Positions 8,989-18,180 of a DNA stretch of 18,180 bases are shown in pieces; position 1 is the stretch's first letter, and each line of letters begins with the position of its first letter. A program made the translations under genes and the position numbers. The notes under the pieces were generated by a model that ran no database searches, had not been told where the DNA came from, and was given only the letters and a program-made list of their open reading frames with translations. The stretch comes from Isotricha intestinalis (lineage: Eukaryota > Ciliophora > Litostomatea > Vestibuliferida > Isotrichidae): positions 1 to 18,180 of the forward strand of contig JAJJLU010004125.1 in assembly GCA_023807065.1 (NCBI GenBank). The letters are read 5' to 3'.

Positions 8989-9885
8989 TTATATTTCATT
9001 TAAGGAAAAGCTTAAATTTTCTCTCTTTTCATTTGAATAATTTTTTTTGATAGAATTAATTGATAAAATGGCGGAATTATTATAATAAATATTAGAAACA
9101 TTAATATTAAAATCTGAATCATTTAGAGTTTTCTTGTTAAAATTTTGTATAAAATCTCTTATATAATCTTTATTATTATAATTAATATTTGAATTTTTTT
9201 GTGGAATATTTTCCATTTGATAATACAAAAAATCATTACTATTTTCTTTTTTATCATCAAAAGAAAAAGAATTTTCTGATGTGGTTGAAAATATAATTTC
9301 ACTATCATTATTTGTATCTAGTTCTTTTTCGTTTTCATTATTATTATTAATATTTGTTATATCAGTTTTAATCAGTTTCTTTTTTTTTACAAATTTTTTT
9401 TTGATTTTTCCTTTATGATAAGAAGTATCATTTAAAATTTTATATATAATATCATCAGGAAAAGATTTTTTAATTAATTGAATTACTTTAGACCAACTGA
9501 GTGAAAGATCAATATTATTCTTTTTTAAATATTCATTATTTCTTAATTTTAATAAAAATTTTTGAGCGTGAGAACGAGCTTGAGTACTTGATCTAGTAGA
9601 AACATAATTTTGAACTTTTTTCCAATCATTTCCAAATTTAATTATTCCTTCAATAAATTTATCATGTTCTTCTTTACTCCATCTTCCATTTGAAGAAGTT
9701 GGTTCATTTGATGAAACAGAAATTAATTCTCGATTTTTTTTCTTTCCAAGATTTGAATTTTGAGGTTCTATTTGAGTTATTACAAATTTTGGATTATTAT
9801 TTGGTTTATTATTTTCAAAAAAAGAAGAATATTCAATTTCATTTAATAATAATGATTCATTTTCATTTGGAGAGACTTTAAACAT
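8989..9885 (-). CDS. SHAQKF-type single-repeat Myb protein
   Basis: Encodes 298 residues. One Myb/SANT repeat lies at about 67-115: GRWSKEEHDKF, then NDWKKV with the second Trp at 88, then TRSSTQARSHAQKFLLKL. The SHAQK[YF] signature at 105-110 marks the plant and protist single-repeat Myb subfamily, which binds DNA to control transcription. The region after it (LSWSKVIQLIKKSFPDDIIYKIL, ~128-150) looks like a second short helical unit. It is followed by a basic run (KGKIKKKFVKKKKLIK, ~158-173) suited to nuclear import. The Asn/Ser-rich C-terminal half has no recognised domain. No intron is seen. Targets cannot be predicted from this window. Confidence 0.92.
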   Translation of the reverse strand: MFKVSPNENESLLLNEIEYSSFFENNKPNNNPKFVITQIEPQNSNLGKKKNRELISVSSNEPTSSNGRWSKEEHDKFIEGIIKFGNDWKKVQNYVSTRSSTQARSHAQKFLLKLRNNEYLKKNNIDLSLSWSKVIQLIKKSFPDDIIYKILNDTSYHKGKIKKKFVKKKKLIKTDITNINNNNENEKELDTNNDSEIIFSTTSENSFSFDDKKENSNDFLYYQMENIPQKNSNINYNNKDYIRDFIQNFNKKTLNDSDFNINVSNIYYNNSAILSINSIKKNYSNEKRENLSFSLNEI

Positions 9886-10135
9886 TTTATTTCCCTTTTA
9901 ATGAATATATGAATAAAATTTTTGAAAAAACAATATTTATATTGATGAATTATAAAAATATTTTATTAATTGTAGAATATTAATTTGTTCTATTATATAT
10001 TATAAAATAATAATTGGAAAAAAATAAATAACTAAATAAATAAATAATTTAAAAAAAATAAATAGTAAAAAAAAGAATAAAAAAACAAAAAAAAAAAAAC
10101 AAATTTTTAATAAAAAATAAATCAAAAAAAAAAAA

Positions 10136-10648
10136 CTACTCATCATCCTTCATACTAGCTTCCACACAATCTTTAACTCTTTTATTATATTCCTGAATAT
10201 TGCTATTATATAACTTAGCTGCTTCAACATTAGCAGGAGAAGAAGGATTAGGATCAGTTAAAAGTGATTGAATTGAAGTTAAAATAGATTTAACATCATA
10301 AATAGGACTCCATTGATCTTGTAAAATATCTAAGCAAATTCTTCCATCATTATAAAAATTAGGATGAAAAACTTTTGATGTCATTTTCACTTCTGGAGCT
10401 TTATTTGGGTAATCAGATGGAAATTTCATTATTAATTTAAAACAACCTCCATCCCATATTGTATCCTCTGGACCAAATATTACACATTCCCATTCCATTA
10501 TATTATCTTCTTTTGGTGAAGCTAAAACTGTGTCATCATCATTATTAAATTGTTTTAAATCATTTATTAAACGCTTTTGGGCTAAACTTAAATTTGATGA
10601 CTTCATTTTTTTTTTATGTTTTTTTTTTTTAAAATGAGTTTTTTTCAT
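10136..10648 (-). CDS. Ubiquitin-conjugating enzyme E2, Rad6/UBE2A-B type
   Basis: Encodes 170 residues. The UBC fold spans about 22-168, with the HPN triad at 95-97, active-site Cys at 105 ([14 protein letters not shown]) and [24 protein letters not shown] after it. These features match Rad6-class E2 enzymes, which pass ubiquitin from E1 to substrates with an E3 and act in DNA-damage tolerance and histone H2B ubiquitination. The stop is TAG. The first 15 residues are an unusual Lys-rich block ([15 protein letters not shown]). Met15 would give the usual Rad6 N-terminus, so either start is possible; the block could act as a nuclear signal if used. The acidic ending MKDDE is much shorter than yeast Rad6's acidic tail. 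Confidence 0.95.
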   Translation of the reverse strand: MKKTHFKKKKHKKKMKSSNLSLAQKRLINDLKQFNNDDDTVLASPKEDNIMEWECVIFGPEDTIWDGGCFKLIMKFPSDYPNKAPEVKMTSKVFHPNFYNDGRICLDILQDQWSPIYDVKSILTSIQSLLTDPNPSSPANVEAAKLYNSNIQEYNKRVKDCVEASMKDDE

Positions 10649-10944
10649 ATTTTTTTGAATTTTTGAGATTTAATTTTTTATTTTATTTTATTTTTTTTTT
10701 GTTTTTTGGAAGTAAAATTTTAGGATTAAATGATGATAATATAAATTAAGGAATTTGGGTTTTCTATTAATATTTGAGTGCAATTTCCAATATCATGTAT
10801 AAATAAAAAATTTATTAAAATATAATTTTTATCTCAAAATTTTTTTTTCCAAATGATAATTACCAATATTTAATAAGAAAAAACAAAAAATATATAAAAC
10901 ATTAATAAACAATGCAAAAAATTATTTTCTCCCCAAAAAATAAT

Positions 10945-11685
10945 TTAATCAACCTTCATTTTACTTTCCTCCTGCTCAAAAATATCTTTATAAATTTCTC
11001 GAAAATGAATTCCACAAGCAAAAGAATATAAATCATTTCTCACAGCACATCCTTTTTCCAAAGCTTTCTTACATAAAAAATGGAATAAATTATCAATATT
11101 AACTAAATGAACATTAATAATTTCAGTAGTTTCTAATTTTTGTTCGATTTTCTTATTTTTATCTAAATCAATAACAAAAAGAGCCATAGCAGTAGAATCT
11201 TTACTAAGCCAAGGATCACTATAAACATCAGCAAAAAACAAAGGAGGAACTTTAACAGAATCTAAAGTGAAAAATTTAACAAATTCACCATCATAACCAG
11301 TTTCTTCTTTTAATTCTCTTTTAATAGCATTTATTGCAACTTCACTTGCTTTCGAATCATCATTTCCTACTTCATTCTCATCATACATTCCTGATGGAAA
11401 TTCTATACATGATTTATCTATTGGATATCGAAAATTTTCTATTAATACTACTTCTCTTGTCTGCTTTATTATCGCTATACATCCTACTCCATGTGCATAT
11501 TTTAAAAGGTGAGAATTGTTAGGCTCATATGTCTCCATTTCACGAAATATTTCTCCTTTTTCATCTAGGTATTTCTTAGAATTCATTCTACGCCATTTAC
11601 CCTTGTGTAATATCTCTTCACTATCAAATTTGGGATTTTGAGAATGAATTGATTTTTTATGAGAAAGAGGTTTTTCTTTTTCCAT
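10945..11685 (-). CDS. Nudix hydrolase, ADP-ribose pyrophosphatase-like
   Basis: Encodes 246 residues. The NUDT5/Ysa1-like core includes VVLIENFRYPIDKSCIEFPSG (~79-99) and a Nudix box in two parts: GMYDENE (99-105) and RELKEETGY (123-131). All catalytic Glu/Arg positions of the Nudix helix (R123, E124, E127, E128) are present. The linker between the parts is 17 residues instead of the canonical 7, a ten-residue insertion rich in Asp and Ser. The following SVKVPPLFFADVYSDPWLSKD segment replaces the usual post-box proline and Ser-Pro-Gly loop. Family members hydrolyse ADP-ribose and related nucleoside diphosphates to clear reactive ADP-ribose; the exact substrate here is not shown by sequence. 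A 296-bp AT-rich spacer without visible features separates it from the E2 gene. Confidence 0.9.
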   Translation of the reverse strand: MEKEKPLSHKKSIHSQNPKFDSEEILHKGKWRRMNSKKYLDEKGEIFREMETYEPNNSHLLKYAHGVGCIAIIKQTREVVLIENFRYPIDKSCIEFPSGMYDENEVGNDDSKASEVAINAIKRELKEETGYDGEFVKFFTLDSVKVPPLFFADVYSDPWLSKDSTAMALFVIDLDKNKKIEQKLETTEIINVHLVNIDNLFHFLCKKALEKGCAVRNDLYSFACGIHFREIYKDIFEQEESKMKVD

Positions 11686-12104
11686 TTTTATTTTTATTTT
11701 TTATTTTTAAGGTATTTATTTATTTTTTTATTTTTTTTTGATAAATTTTTTAAATGGGGATAATTATCCTTTTTATAAAGAAAAACCAAAGAAATATACT
11801 CACATGAAAAAATGGAGTTCTTCTTTAAGTTTTACACAGAATATATTTTTCTTATTCATCAACAAAGTTCTTTTCTTTGAACTTAAACTAGACATTCTTT
11901 CAGAAAACTCTTTAAAATTCATTTTTTCTTTTTTCTCCAGTTTGAATTATACTAAAAATAAATAAAGAGTTTTATATCTTTTTTTTATTAACTTTATTTT
12001 TAGGAATTTCAATTATATATTAATTTATTGGAGAATAAATGAGTTTAAATGAAAATATTTATTTATTTGATTTTTAAAATTTTTAACATGAGTAAAAATT
12101 ATTT
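11686..12104. other. 419-bp spacer, mostly featureless
   Basis: Lies between two minus-strand genes and must carry the 3' end of the 12105 gene and the promoter of the Nudix gene. The plus-strand frame at 11738-11965 has no ATG at its start and looks like a shadow. The only possible content is a short minus-strand ORF, listed separately. T-rich runs occupy 11690-11740 and 11975-12075. Confidence 0.6.
11750..11922 (-). CDS. Doubtful small gene, 40-45 residues
   Basis: An ATG at 11922 opens a 40-residue frame (MNFKEFSERMSSLSSKKR...) ending in TGA at 11800-11802. It is less T/A-biased than the surrounding spacer. A 35-nt GTGAGT...AAAAAG segment (11769-11803) could be an intron that merely replaces the end with MIIIPI and TAA at 11750. 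No domain is recognised and no homolog can be named. It could equally be a random ORF in the leader of the Nudix gene. Confidence 0.2.
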
Positions 12105-13289
12105 TTATGAATCATATTTTCTTAAATTATATTTAAAAGCTTCATTGACTTCTGATAAAGGTCGATAATTATTACTTGTTTCTTTTTTATTTCTTTCTTT
12201 CATATATGATGGAGTTGTTAAATTATAACGTTTATAATATTTATCATTTGGATTTTGTAAGTCTTTCAATATATTTTTTAATATTAATATATCAAATTTA
12301 TAATTTATTAATTTTGTTAAAAATTCTTTATAATCAATATCATAATTTAATGATGATGGATTTATATATTTATCAACTAAATATTCTTTTATATCATTTG
12401 CTGTATTTACTAATTTTAATATTTCATTTGTTACCTTTAATATTTCAATTTCTTTGCTTTTAACAATAGAAATATTATCATTTGAATAACTAACACGATC
12501 TATTGCACTTATATTAGAATTAAATATTTTAATATTATTATTAATATAAGATTTAAGATTACTACTATTATTATAAAAAGAATTACTATTAATATTACTA
12601 TGTGTCTTTGGAATTTCATCACTATTTATTGATAAAGGATTATCTTCAATATTACTATTTGAAAGATTTGATAAATGCTTATTTAAAATCATTCTTAATG
12701 GTTTTCTTTTACTTTTATGTATTTCATTAGGTAAATAAATTTTTTTTTCTCTTGGAATTTTTTTAAATAATTCTCTTAAAGGTTTTCTTAAAGGCTCAAT
12801 ATCTTCTTTTTGAGAAATATTTTTAAAATTGTTTTCAACTATCAACGGTTCTTTAATAGTTTTTTTATCAATTGATTCTTGAATTTTAATATTACTATCT
12901 GAATTTTTACCAATAATATTATTTTTTAAATTAATATCTTCAATTATTATTTTTTCAATTTTACTGTTATTACTTATTGAACTTTTATCTTGATTATAAA
13001 TACTATTATAATTATTTGCTTTATATAACTTTTGCTCCTGTAATAATCTTTCATTTTCACTTAATAAACTTTTTATTGCTTGAACAGCTTGTTTAATAAC
13101 AGAATTAAAATCTTCAATAATCATAACAACATCATTAGTAAAATTTCCGTCACAATAATTTTTCATATAATTAATCATATTTAATTTCATTTCATCCCCT
13201 ACAAATTTATTTTCAAAATCTCTAATTAACTCTGAATAAACATAATCTTCTCCTTCATTGGAATTATTAAAACTCTTTAAATTATCCAT
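12105..13289 (-). CDS. Hypothetical protein with paired KPLR motifs
   Basis: Encodes 394 residues from the ATG at 13287-13289. The frame is open upstream to 13388, but that part is a Phe-rich translation of T tracts and overlaps the divergent gene, so the inner Met is preferred. Residues ~1-100 are mixed helical and include a short coiled coil (IKSLLSENERLLQEQ). The middle is Asn/Ser/Ile-rich and probably disordered. Two related basic motifs stand out: EPLRKPLRELFKKI and KSKRKPLRMILNKH, each with KPLR followed by hydrophobic-Lys helix residues. The C-terminal ~100 residues return to helical sequence (DYKEFLTKLINYKFDILILKN) and end YNLRKYDS. Family unknown. Confidence 0.82.
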   Translation of the reverse strand: MDNLKSFNNSNEGEDYVYSELIRDFENKFVGDEMKLNMINYMKNYCDGNFTNDVVMIIEDFNSVIKQAVQAIKSLLSENERLLQEQKLYKANNYNSIYNQDKSSISNNSKIEKIIIEDINLKNNIIGKNSDSNIKIQESIDKKTIKEPLIVENNFKNISQKEDIEPLRKPLRELFKKIPREKKIYLPNEIHKSKRKPLRMILNKHLSNLSNSNIEDNPLSINSDEIPKTHSNINSNSFYNNSSNLKSYINNNIKIFNSNISAIDRVSYSNDNISIVKSKEIEILKVTNEILKLVNTANDIKEYLVDKYINPSSLNYDIDYKEFLTKLINYKFDILILKNILKDLQNPNDKYYKRYNLTTPSYMKERNKKETSNNYRPLSEVNEAFKYNLRKYDS

Positions 13290-13351
13290 TAATAAAAAAA
13301 CAAAAAAAAAAAAAAATTGAAAATTATAAAAAAAACTCTTGCATAAAAAAA
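13290..13351. promoter_or_regulatory. 62-bp divergent promoter region
   Basis: This is the whole gap between the start codons of the minus-strand hypothetical gene and the plus-strand acidic-protein gene. It is almost entirely A-rich on the plus strand and must serve both genes unless the promoters lie within coding sequence. No recognisable core motif is visible. Confidence 0.4.
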
Positions 13352-13738
13352 ATGGGAGGAGTAAGTACCAAAGAAGAAATAATCGCACGTTTAGATGAAT
13401 TAGACAGGAAAGAACTTGCCTTAAATATTCAATTAAGAGATCTTCAAAAACAATTAAATGATATAGTTCCAGATGAAGAAAAAGTAAAAGTAAATGAAAA
13501 TTTAGGAAGAGAAGATGATATTGCTGAAATTAATGAAGTTGGTAATTCCAATAAAAGAAATAAGATGAAAGAAAATACTAAAAGAAGTCAAAATCAAAAA
13601 AGAAATAAAAGAAGAGATGAAAGTGATGATGATGAAAGTGAAGGTGACGATGATGATGATGATGATGATGACGAAGAAGAAGAGGAAGAAAGTGAAGAAG
13701 AAATTCCAAAAAAAAAAAATAGAAGAAGAAGAAACTAA
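13352..13738 (+). CDS. Small acidic-basic protein, possible N-myristoylation
   Basis: Encodes 128 residues. The N-terminus MGGVSTKEE fits the N-myristoylation pattern (Gly2, Thr6, Lys7). A short amphipathic coiled coil follows (~8-38, ELDRKELALNIQLRDLQKQL). The second half is basic (NKRNKMKENTKRSQNQKRNKRRD), then a run of Asp and Glu (~90-115), then a basic tail ending NRRRRN. The coiled-coil head makes a real gene likely. The charged tail resembles nucleolar or histone-binding acidic tracts but is low complexity. Myristoylation and nuclear-type basic runs pull in different directions, so location is open. Confidence 0.75.
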   Translation: MGGVSTKEEIIARLDELDRKELALNIQLRDLQKQLNDIVPDEEKVKVNENLGREDDIAEINEVGNSNKRNKMKENTKRSQNQKRNKRRDESDDDESEGDDDDDDDDDEEEEEESEEEIPKKKNRRRRN

Positions 13739-13908
13739 AAAGGTTTTAATTATATTTTTTTTCTTATAATGTAAATCATATTCTGATAAAAATTTTTTCA
13801 AATTTTCTAATTTTTTATATGTAATTTTATAATGAAATTTTATTAGATTGTTAAAATAAATAAATAATTCTTTTTTATTCATTAAAAAATAAAGCAAAAA
13901 GATTAAAA

Positions 13909-16900
13909 ATGAATCTTATAAAATTTATTTTTCATTTTCTCCTATTTAAATCCATTTTATCTTGTAGAAGAACAGAAGAAGGAACAGAAGAGGAATGTCC
14001 AGAAAATTGTTTTAATGGAACATGTGATTCAGATTGTAAATGTTTATCATGTATAACAGGATTTCACGGAGATTATTGTGAAACACCGTGTTCTTCTTTA
14101 GATACAAATTGTTTAGAATGTACTCAAAATGGAGAATGTACAAAATGTAACTCAACTTATTATTTAAAAAATTATACATGTCATATTTGTAATGAACAAT
14201 GTCTTAATAAATCATGTGAAGATGAAACAGGTTATTGTTCACAATGTGAAGATGGGAAATATGGTAATTATTGTGAAGAAGAATGTTCTGGTGGATGTGT
14301 TGATGGGAAATGTAATAAAGAAGGTAATTGTACATGTAAGCCTAAATTTTATGGAGAAAAATGTAATAAAAATTGTTCTGATTCTTGTGTAGATTGCGAG
14401 CAAATAAGTGGTAATTGCACTGAATGTGTTGATAAAAAGAAATATGGACAATTATGTAATGAAATTTGTGATTTGAAATGTAATAATGGAGAATGCTATA
14501 TTAATGGAAGTTGTATTAGTTGTGCTGAAGGTTATTCTGGGGAAAAATGCTGTCCTGAAAATTGTGAAAATAATGATTGTGATGATAATAGTAATTGTTA
14601 TAATTGTAAAAATAATACTTTTTTTGGAAATACTTGTAAAGATAAATGTAATGAAAATTGTTTAGAAAGAAAATGTTTCAAAAATAATGGTAATTGTTTT
14701 AATTGTTCAATAGGATATTATGGTGAAAAATGTCTCAATCCTTGCCCACAAAATTGTTTTGAGCATGAATGTGATAAAGAAGGAAACTGTAAAAAATGTG
14801 AGGATGGATGGTATGATAAACAATGTAATCAAAGATGTGGGAATTGCAAAAATGGTACATGTGGAAATGAAGGGGAATGTGATTCTTGTCAAGAAACTTA
14901 TTATGGACCAAAATGCAACACAAAATGTCCAGAAAGTTGTTTGAATCAAACATGTGATCAAAATGGAACTTGTTTAGAATGTAATGAAACATTTTACGGT
15001 GAATTGTGTAATAAACAATGTAATATTAATTGTAAAGATGGGAAATGTAATAGAACAGGACAATGTTATGATTGTGAAGATGGTTTTTATGGAGAGGATT
15101 GTAGTATTGGATGTCCTCCAGGTTGTTTAAATTCAAAATGTTCTAGAGATTTAGGTGAATGTAATGGATGTACTAATAACACTCACTATGATACTGATTG
15201 TAGGTTAGTTTGTAATGAGAATTGTTTAGATAATAAATGTAATCAGAATGGCACTTGTTTGGGATGTGAAGATGATAAATATTATGGTAATATGTGTGAA
15301 AACACTTGTTTTGAGCATTGTTTAGATAATAAATGTAATCAGAATGGCACTTGTTTGGGATGTGAGAATGGTTACACAGGAGAAAATTGTACATTGAATT
15401 GTTCTTCTAATTGTTATGAAAATAGATGTTCACAAAATGGTACTTGTTATGAATGTGAAAAAGGATACACTGGATATGATTGTTCTTCTAATTGTTCTTC
15501 TAATTGCGATGATCAAGGATGTGAGCAAATTACAGGAAATTGTACAAATTGTAAAATTGGTTTCTATGGAGATAAATGTCTTTATGAATGTAAGAGTTGT
15601 GGTGATTTAGGATGTAATAGAAATGGAACATGTATTAATTGTCCTTTTTTGAAATATGGAGAATATTGTGAAGAAAATTGTTCTTCTTGTGGTGAACAAG
15701 GATGTAATATGAAAGGAGAATGTAACGATTGCCCTGAATCTATGTATGGTTTGTATTGCCAAAATGAATGTGGAGAATTTTGTATAAATAAGACTTGTGA
15801 TTTGATGACTGGTAATTGTGAATGTAGAGGAGGATACTTACCTAATTGTACAGAACAATGTCCTTCTAATTGTAAAAATGAAGTTTGTGATATTAATAAT
15901 GGAAGTTGTACTTTAGGATGCAATGAAGGTTTTTATGGTGATCGCTGTTCTAAACAATGTGGAACAAATTGTTTGAACGATCAATGTGAACAAAATGGGA
16001 AATGTAAAGGATGTAAAAAAGGATTTTATGGTGATTTTTGTACTAATGAATGTCCTACAAATTGCAATGAAAATGTATGTGATCAAAATGATGGACATTG
16101 TAATGAGTGTATAACTGGAAAATATGGGAATGATTGTTCTCTAGATTGTAAAGAAGGTTGTAACGTAACTGAATTTAATTGTGATCAACAAACAGCTTTT
16201 TGTCATTCATGTTACACTAAATTTTATGGAGATGATTGTGGAGAAAATTGTCCTTCTGAGTGTGAAAATGGATGTAGTAAAGACGGACAATTATGTAATA
16301 ATTGCACAGAAGGTTGGACAGGAACAGATTGTTCTCAGCGATGTCCTTCTAATTGCACTTCTAAAGGATGTAATCAAATTTCTCAACATTGTTTTGAATG
16401 TATAAAAGGATACTATGGAGATAAATGTGAAAAAGAATGTTCCACAAATTGCAAGTCTCAGTGTAATAAAACTAATGGAGAATGTTTTGAATGTATTAAT
16501 AATTATGGACCTTTTTGTGAAAATGAATGTCCGTTAAATTGTTTAGGTAGATGTGATAAAAAAACTGGAGAATGTCCTCAATGTAGACAAGGATTCTTTG
16601 GTAAAAATTGTTCAAATAATTGTAATGATGGTTGTGAAGGTAATACTTGTGATTTTGTTACTGGAAATTGTACTTGTAAAATTAATTATTTTAATGAGAA
16701 TTGCAAAGATGAATGTCCTCAAAATTGTGATAGAAATGTAAAAGGTAGAATATGTGATATTACAACTGGAAAATGTGAAAAATGTAGAATTGGATTTAGT
16801 GGTGATTTCTGCACAGAGCCATGTCCTAACAACTGTTTAAATCCTTCAGAAAATTGTGTTAGGGAGACAGGAGAATGTAAAGAGTGTGTTTTAGGTTTTT

Positions 16901-18180
16901 ATGGTAATTATTGCAATCATACCTGTTCTGAAGGGTGTGTAAAAACAGAAAATTGTAAACATGATGATGGAAAGTGTGATAACTGTTTAGATAATTATTA
17001 TGGAGAATATTGTGAAAATAAATGTCCAAATAATTGTGATAAGAATGTTCAAAATGAATTAATTTGTGACAAAAGTGGAAAATGTACTAAATGTTTATCT
17101 AATTATTATGGAAATAATTGTTCACTAAAATGTCCTGGTCATTGTGACTCAAAATGTAGTCAAGAAAATGGAACTTGTTTAGAGCAATGTGAAGGGAAAC
17201 AATATTATGGAGAAAAATGTGAAACTCCATGTGATGACAATTGTAAAGATAGAAAATGCTCTAAGCAAGATGGTACATGTATTGGATGTAAAGACGGTTA
17301 TTATGGTAACAAATGCCAGATTGAGTGTGAAAAAGGATGTGAGACTAATTTTTGTGAACAAACTTATGGTACATGTGAATGTAAAGAAGGTTTTTATGGA
17401 GAGAAATGTAATTTAAATTGTTCTATATATTGTCTTAAAGGTTGTAATCAAGAATCCGGATCATGTAATGGATGTGTACCACATAAAAAAGGAACTAAAT
17501 GTGAAGAAGATTGTCCTATTCAATGTAAAAATAATAATTGTTCACAAGAAGGAGAATGTATTGAAGGTTGTAGTTCAAGTTATTTTGGAAATAATTGTCA
17601 AAACATATGTTCTAATTGTAAAAATGAAACATGCGATGATAATGGAATTTGTCTATATGGATGTAAAGATCAATATTATTCTGAAGATTGTTCTAAAAAA
17701 TGTGATTCAAATTGTGAAGGACAAAAATGTGACTATATCACAGGAAAATGTGAAAAATGTATAGAAGGTAAATTCGGAGATTTCTGTTTATCAAACTGTT
17801 CAGCTAATTGTGAGGGAGGATGTGAGCAAAATGGAAATTGTATAAATTGTAAACCAAAATACTATGGATTACAATGTGATACAAAATGTTCAGGTGATTG
17901 CAATTCAGAGGAATGTGACAGAGAAGGAAATTGTTTTTCTTGTATAGATGGGAAATTTGGAGATAAATGTGAGTATGATTGCTTATTGTATGAAAAATGT
18001 AAAAAGTGTGAGCAAAAAAGTGGAAAATGTTTTATATGTGTAAAACATTCATACGGCGAACATTGTGAATCATCATGTGATAATTGTTTGTTAGAAGGAA
18101 ATAATAATTGTGATATTATTACTGGAGATTGTACTACTTGTGTTAATAATACTTTCTTTGGAAGTGGTTGTAAAGAAAAA
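13909..18180 (+). CDS. Giant secreted/surface EGF-like cysteine-rich protein (3' partial)
   Basis: The frame is open for 1424 codons from ATG 13909 to the window edge, with no stop or intron. A signal peptide is evident at residues 1-19 (MNLIKFIFHFLLFKSILSC). The rest is about 40 tandem units of ~30-37 residues. Each follows roughly C-P-x-N-C, x4-C, x5-G-x-C-x2-C, x4-[YF]-[YF]-G-x2-C, an EGF/laminin-EGF-like or MEGF-like pattern. CxxC motifs occur in almost every unit, and cysteines are about one residue in five to six. Trp is almost absent. Such ectodomains occur on adhesins, variant surface proteins and, in Entamoeba, on transmembrane kinases. No membrane segment or kinase has been reached, so membrane anchoring and the intracellular part are unknown. 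Each neighbouring unit differs enough to exclude assembly collapse, except one recent duplication near 15221-15365. Confidence 0.93.
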   Translation, partial: MNLIKFIFHFLLFKSILSCRRTEEGTEEECPENCFNGTCDSDCKCLSCITGFHGDYCETPCSSLDTNCLECTQNGECTKCNSTYYLKNYTCHICNEQCLNKSCEDETGYCSQCEDGKYGNYCEEECSGGCVDGKCNKEGNCTCKPKFYGEKCNKNCSDSCVDCEQISGNCTECVDKKKYGQLCNEICDLKCNNGECYINGSCISCAEGYSGEKCCPENCENNDCDDNSNCYNCKNNTFFGNTCKDKCNENCLERKCFKNNGNCFNCSIGYYGEKCLNPCPQNCFEHECDKEGNCKKCEDGWYDKQCNQRCGNCKNGTCGNEGECDSCQETYYGPKCNTKCPESCLNQTCDQNGTCLECNETFYGELCNKQCNINCKDGKCNRTGQCYDCEDGFYGEDCSIGCPPGCLNSKCSRDLGECNGCTNNTHYDTDCRLVCNENCLDNKCNQNGTCLGCEDDKYYGNMCENTCFEHCLDNKCNQNGTCLGCENGYTGENCTLNCSSNCYENRCSQNGTCYECEKGYTGYDCSSNCSSNCDDQGCEQITGNCTNCKIGFYGDKCLYECKSCGDLGCNRNGTCINCPFLKYGEYCEENCSSCGEQGCNMKGECNDCPESMYGLYCQNECGEFCINKTCDLMTGNCECRGGYLPNCTEQCPSNCKNEVCDINNGSCTLGCNEGFYGDRCSKQCGTNCLNDQCEQNGKCKGCKKGFYGDFCTNECPTNCNENVCDQNDGHCNECITGKYGNDCSLDCKEGCNVTEFNCDQQTAFCHSCYTKFYGDDCGENCPSECENGCSKDGQLCNNCTEGWTGTDCSQRCPSNCTSKGCNQISQHCFECIKGYYGDKCEKECSTNCKSQCNKTNGECFECINNYGPFCENECPLNCLGRCDKKTGECPQCRQGFFGKNCSNNCNDGCEGNTCDFVTGNCTCKINYFNENCKDECPQNCDRNVKGRICDITTGKCEKCRIGFSGDFCTEPCPNNCLNPSENCVRETGECKECVLGFYGNYCNHTCSEGCVKTENCKHDDGKCDNCLDNYYGEYCENKCPNNCDKNVQNELICDKSGKCTKCLSNYYGNNCSLKCPGHCDSKCSQENGTCLEQCEGKQYYGEKCETPCDDNCKDRKCSKQDGTCIGCKDGYYGNKCQIECEKGCETNFCEQTYGTCECKEGFYGEKCNLNCSIYCLKGCNQESGSCNGCVPHKKGTKCEEDCPIQCKNNNCSQEGECIEGCSSSYFGNNCQNICSNCKNETCDDNGICLYGCKDQYYSEDCSKKCDSNCEGQKCDYITGKCEKCIEGKFGDFCLSNCSANCEGGCEQNGNCINCKPKYYGLQCDTKCSGDCNSEECDREGNCFSCIDGKFGDKCEYDCLLYEKCKKCEQKSGKCFICVKHSYGEHCESSCDNCLLEGNNNCDIITGDCTTCVNNTFFGSGCKEK
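15221..15365 (+). repeat. Recent in-frame duplication of one EGF-like unit
   Basis: Two 49-bp stretches, 15221-15269 and 15317-15365, are identical and lie 96 bp (32 codons) apart within the EGF-like gene. They encode the same CLDNKCNQNGTCLGC core. Other units share only the cysteine spacing, so this pair reflects a recent unit duplication or gene conversion. Confidence 0.9.

Noticed and set aside
11738..11965. Plus-strand 75-residue ORF
   Set aside because: The frame begins at TTG rather than ATG, and its composition is that of a noncoding T-rich spacer.
13290..13388. Upstream 33-residue Phe-rich extension of the 12105-13289 gene
   Set aside because: It translates a poly-T tract and overlaps the start of the divergent gene. 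The internal Met at 13289 begins normal coding sequence.
14192..17764. Numerous short ORFs on both strands within the cysteine-rich gene
   Set aside because: All are out-of-frame or antisense readings of the TGT-rich repeat units; the continuous 1424-codon frame with signal peptide explains the region.

Overview
The window is very AT-rich (roughly 80% A+T), gene-dense eukaryotic nuclear DNA from a protist. Support comes from a Rad6-type E2 enzyme, a retromer Vps29-like protein, a SHAQKF-type Myb protein, a BEACH-domain relic, double B-box zinc fingers and a giant EGF-like cysteine-rich surface protein. Intact genes end in TAA, TAG or TGA and use TGG for Trp, so the code looks standard. The taxon cannot be fixed from sequence. 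Archamoebae (Entamoeba relatives) or an AT-rich metamonad would fit the protein families; a ciliate with a standard code is less likely.

Layout: 43-1944 (-) is a double B-box protein whose 3' half is interrupted in an extraordinary way. 2038-4710 (-) is a decayed BEACH/WD gene. 4803-6089 (-) is an Asn-rich protein that probably contains a 21-nt intron. 6171-6935 (+) is Vps29-like. 7093-8769 (-) is a coiled-coil protein. 8989-9885 (-) is the Myb protein. 10136-10648 (-) is the E2. 10945-11685 (-) is a Nudix (ADP-ribose pyrophosphatase-like) protein. 11750-11922 (-) is a doubtful small gene. 12105-13289 (-) is an unknown protein. 13352-13738 (+) is a small acidic protein. From 13909 (+) to the window edge runs a secreted or surface EGF-like repeat protein of at least 1424 codons. 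Spacers are mostly 60-300 bp. The genes do not form one pathway; the window reads as an ordinary compact chromosome segment.

The main discovery is at 308-1105. The stretch between the apparent end of the B-box ORF and a small downstream ORF looks like an AT-rich minisatellite. Read on the minus strand, it parses without a single exception into 27 consecutive GT...AG segments of 21-32 nt, separated by 26 spacers of exactly 3 nt. Joining the spacers gives a stop-free path that links the upstream and downstream ORFs in one frame, for a 393-residue protein. About 26 successive codons would then be encoded one 3-nt micro-exon at a time. Seven of the 28-nt introns are identical to each other, while the triplets between them differ. 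Splicing of the array as one 798-nt intron would also keep the frame, so RNA evidence is needed. The preserved boundaries with varying interiors favour micro-exons.
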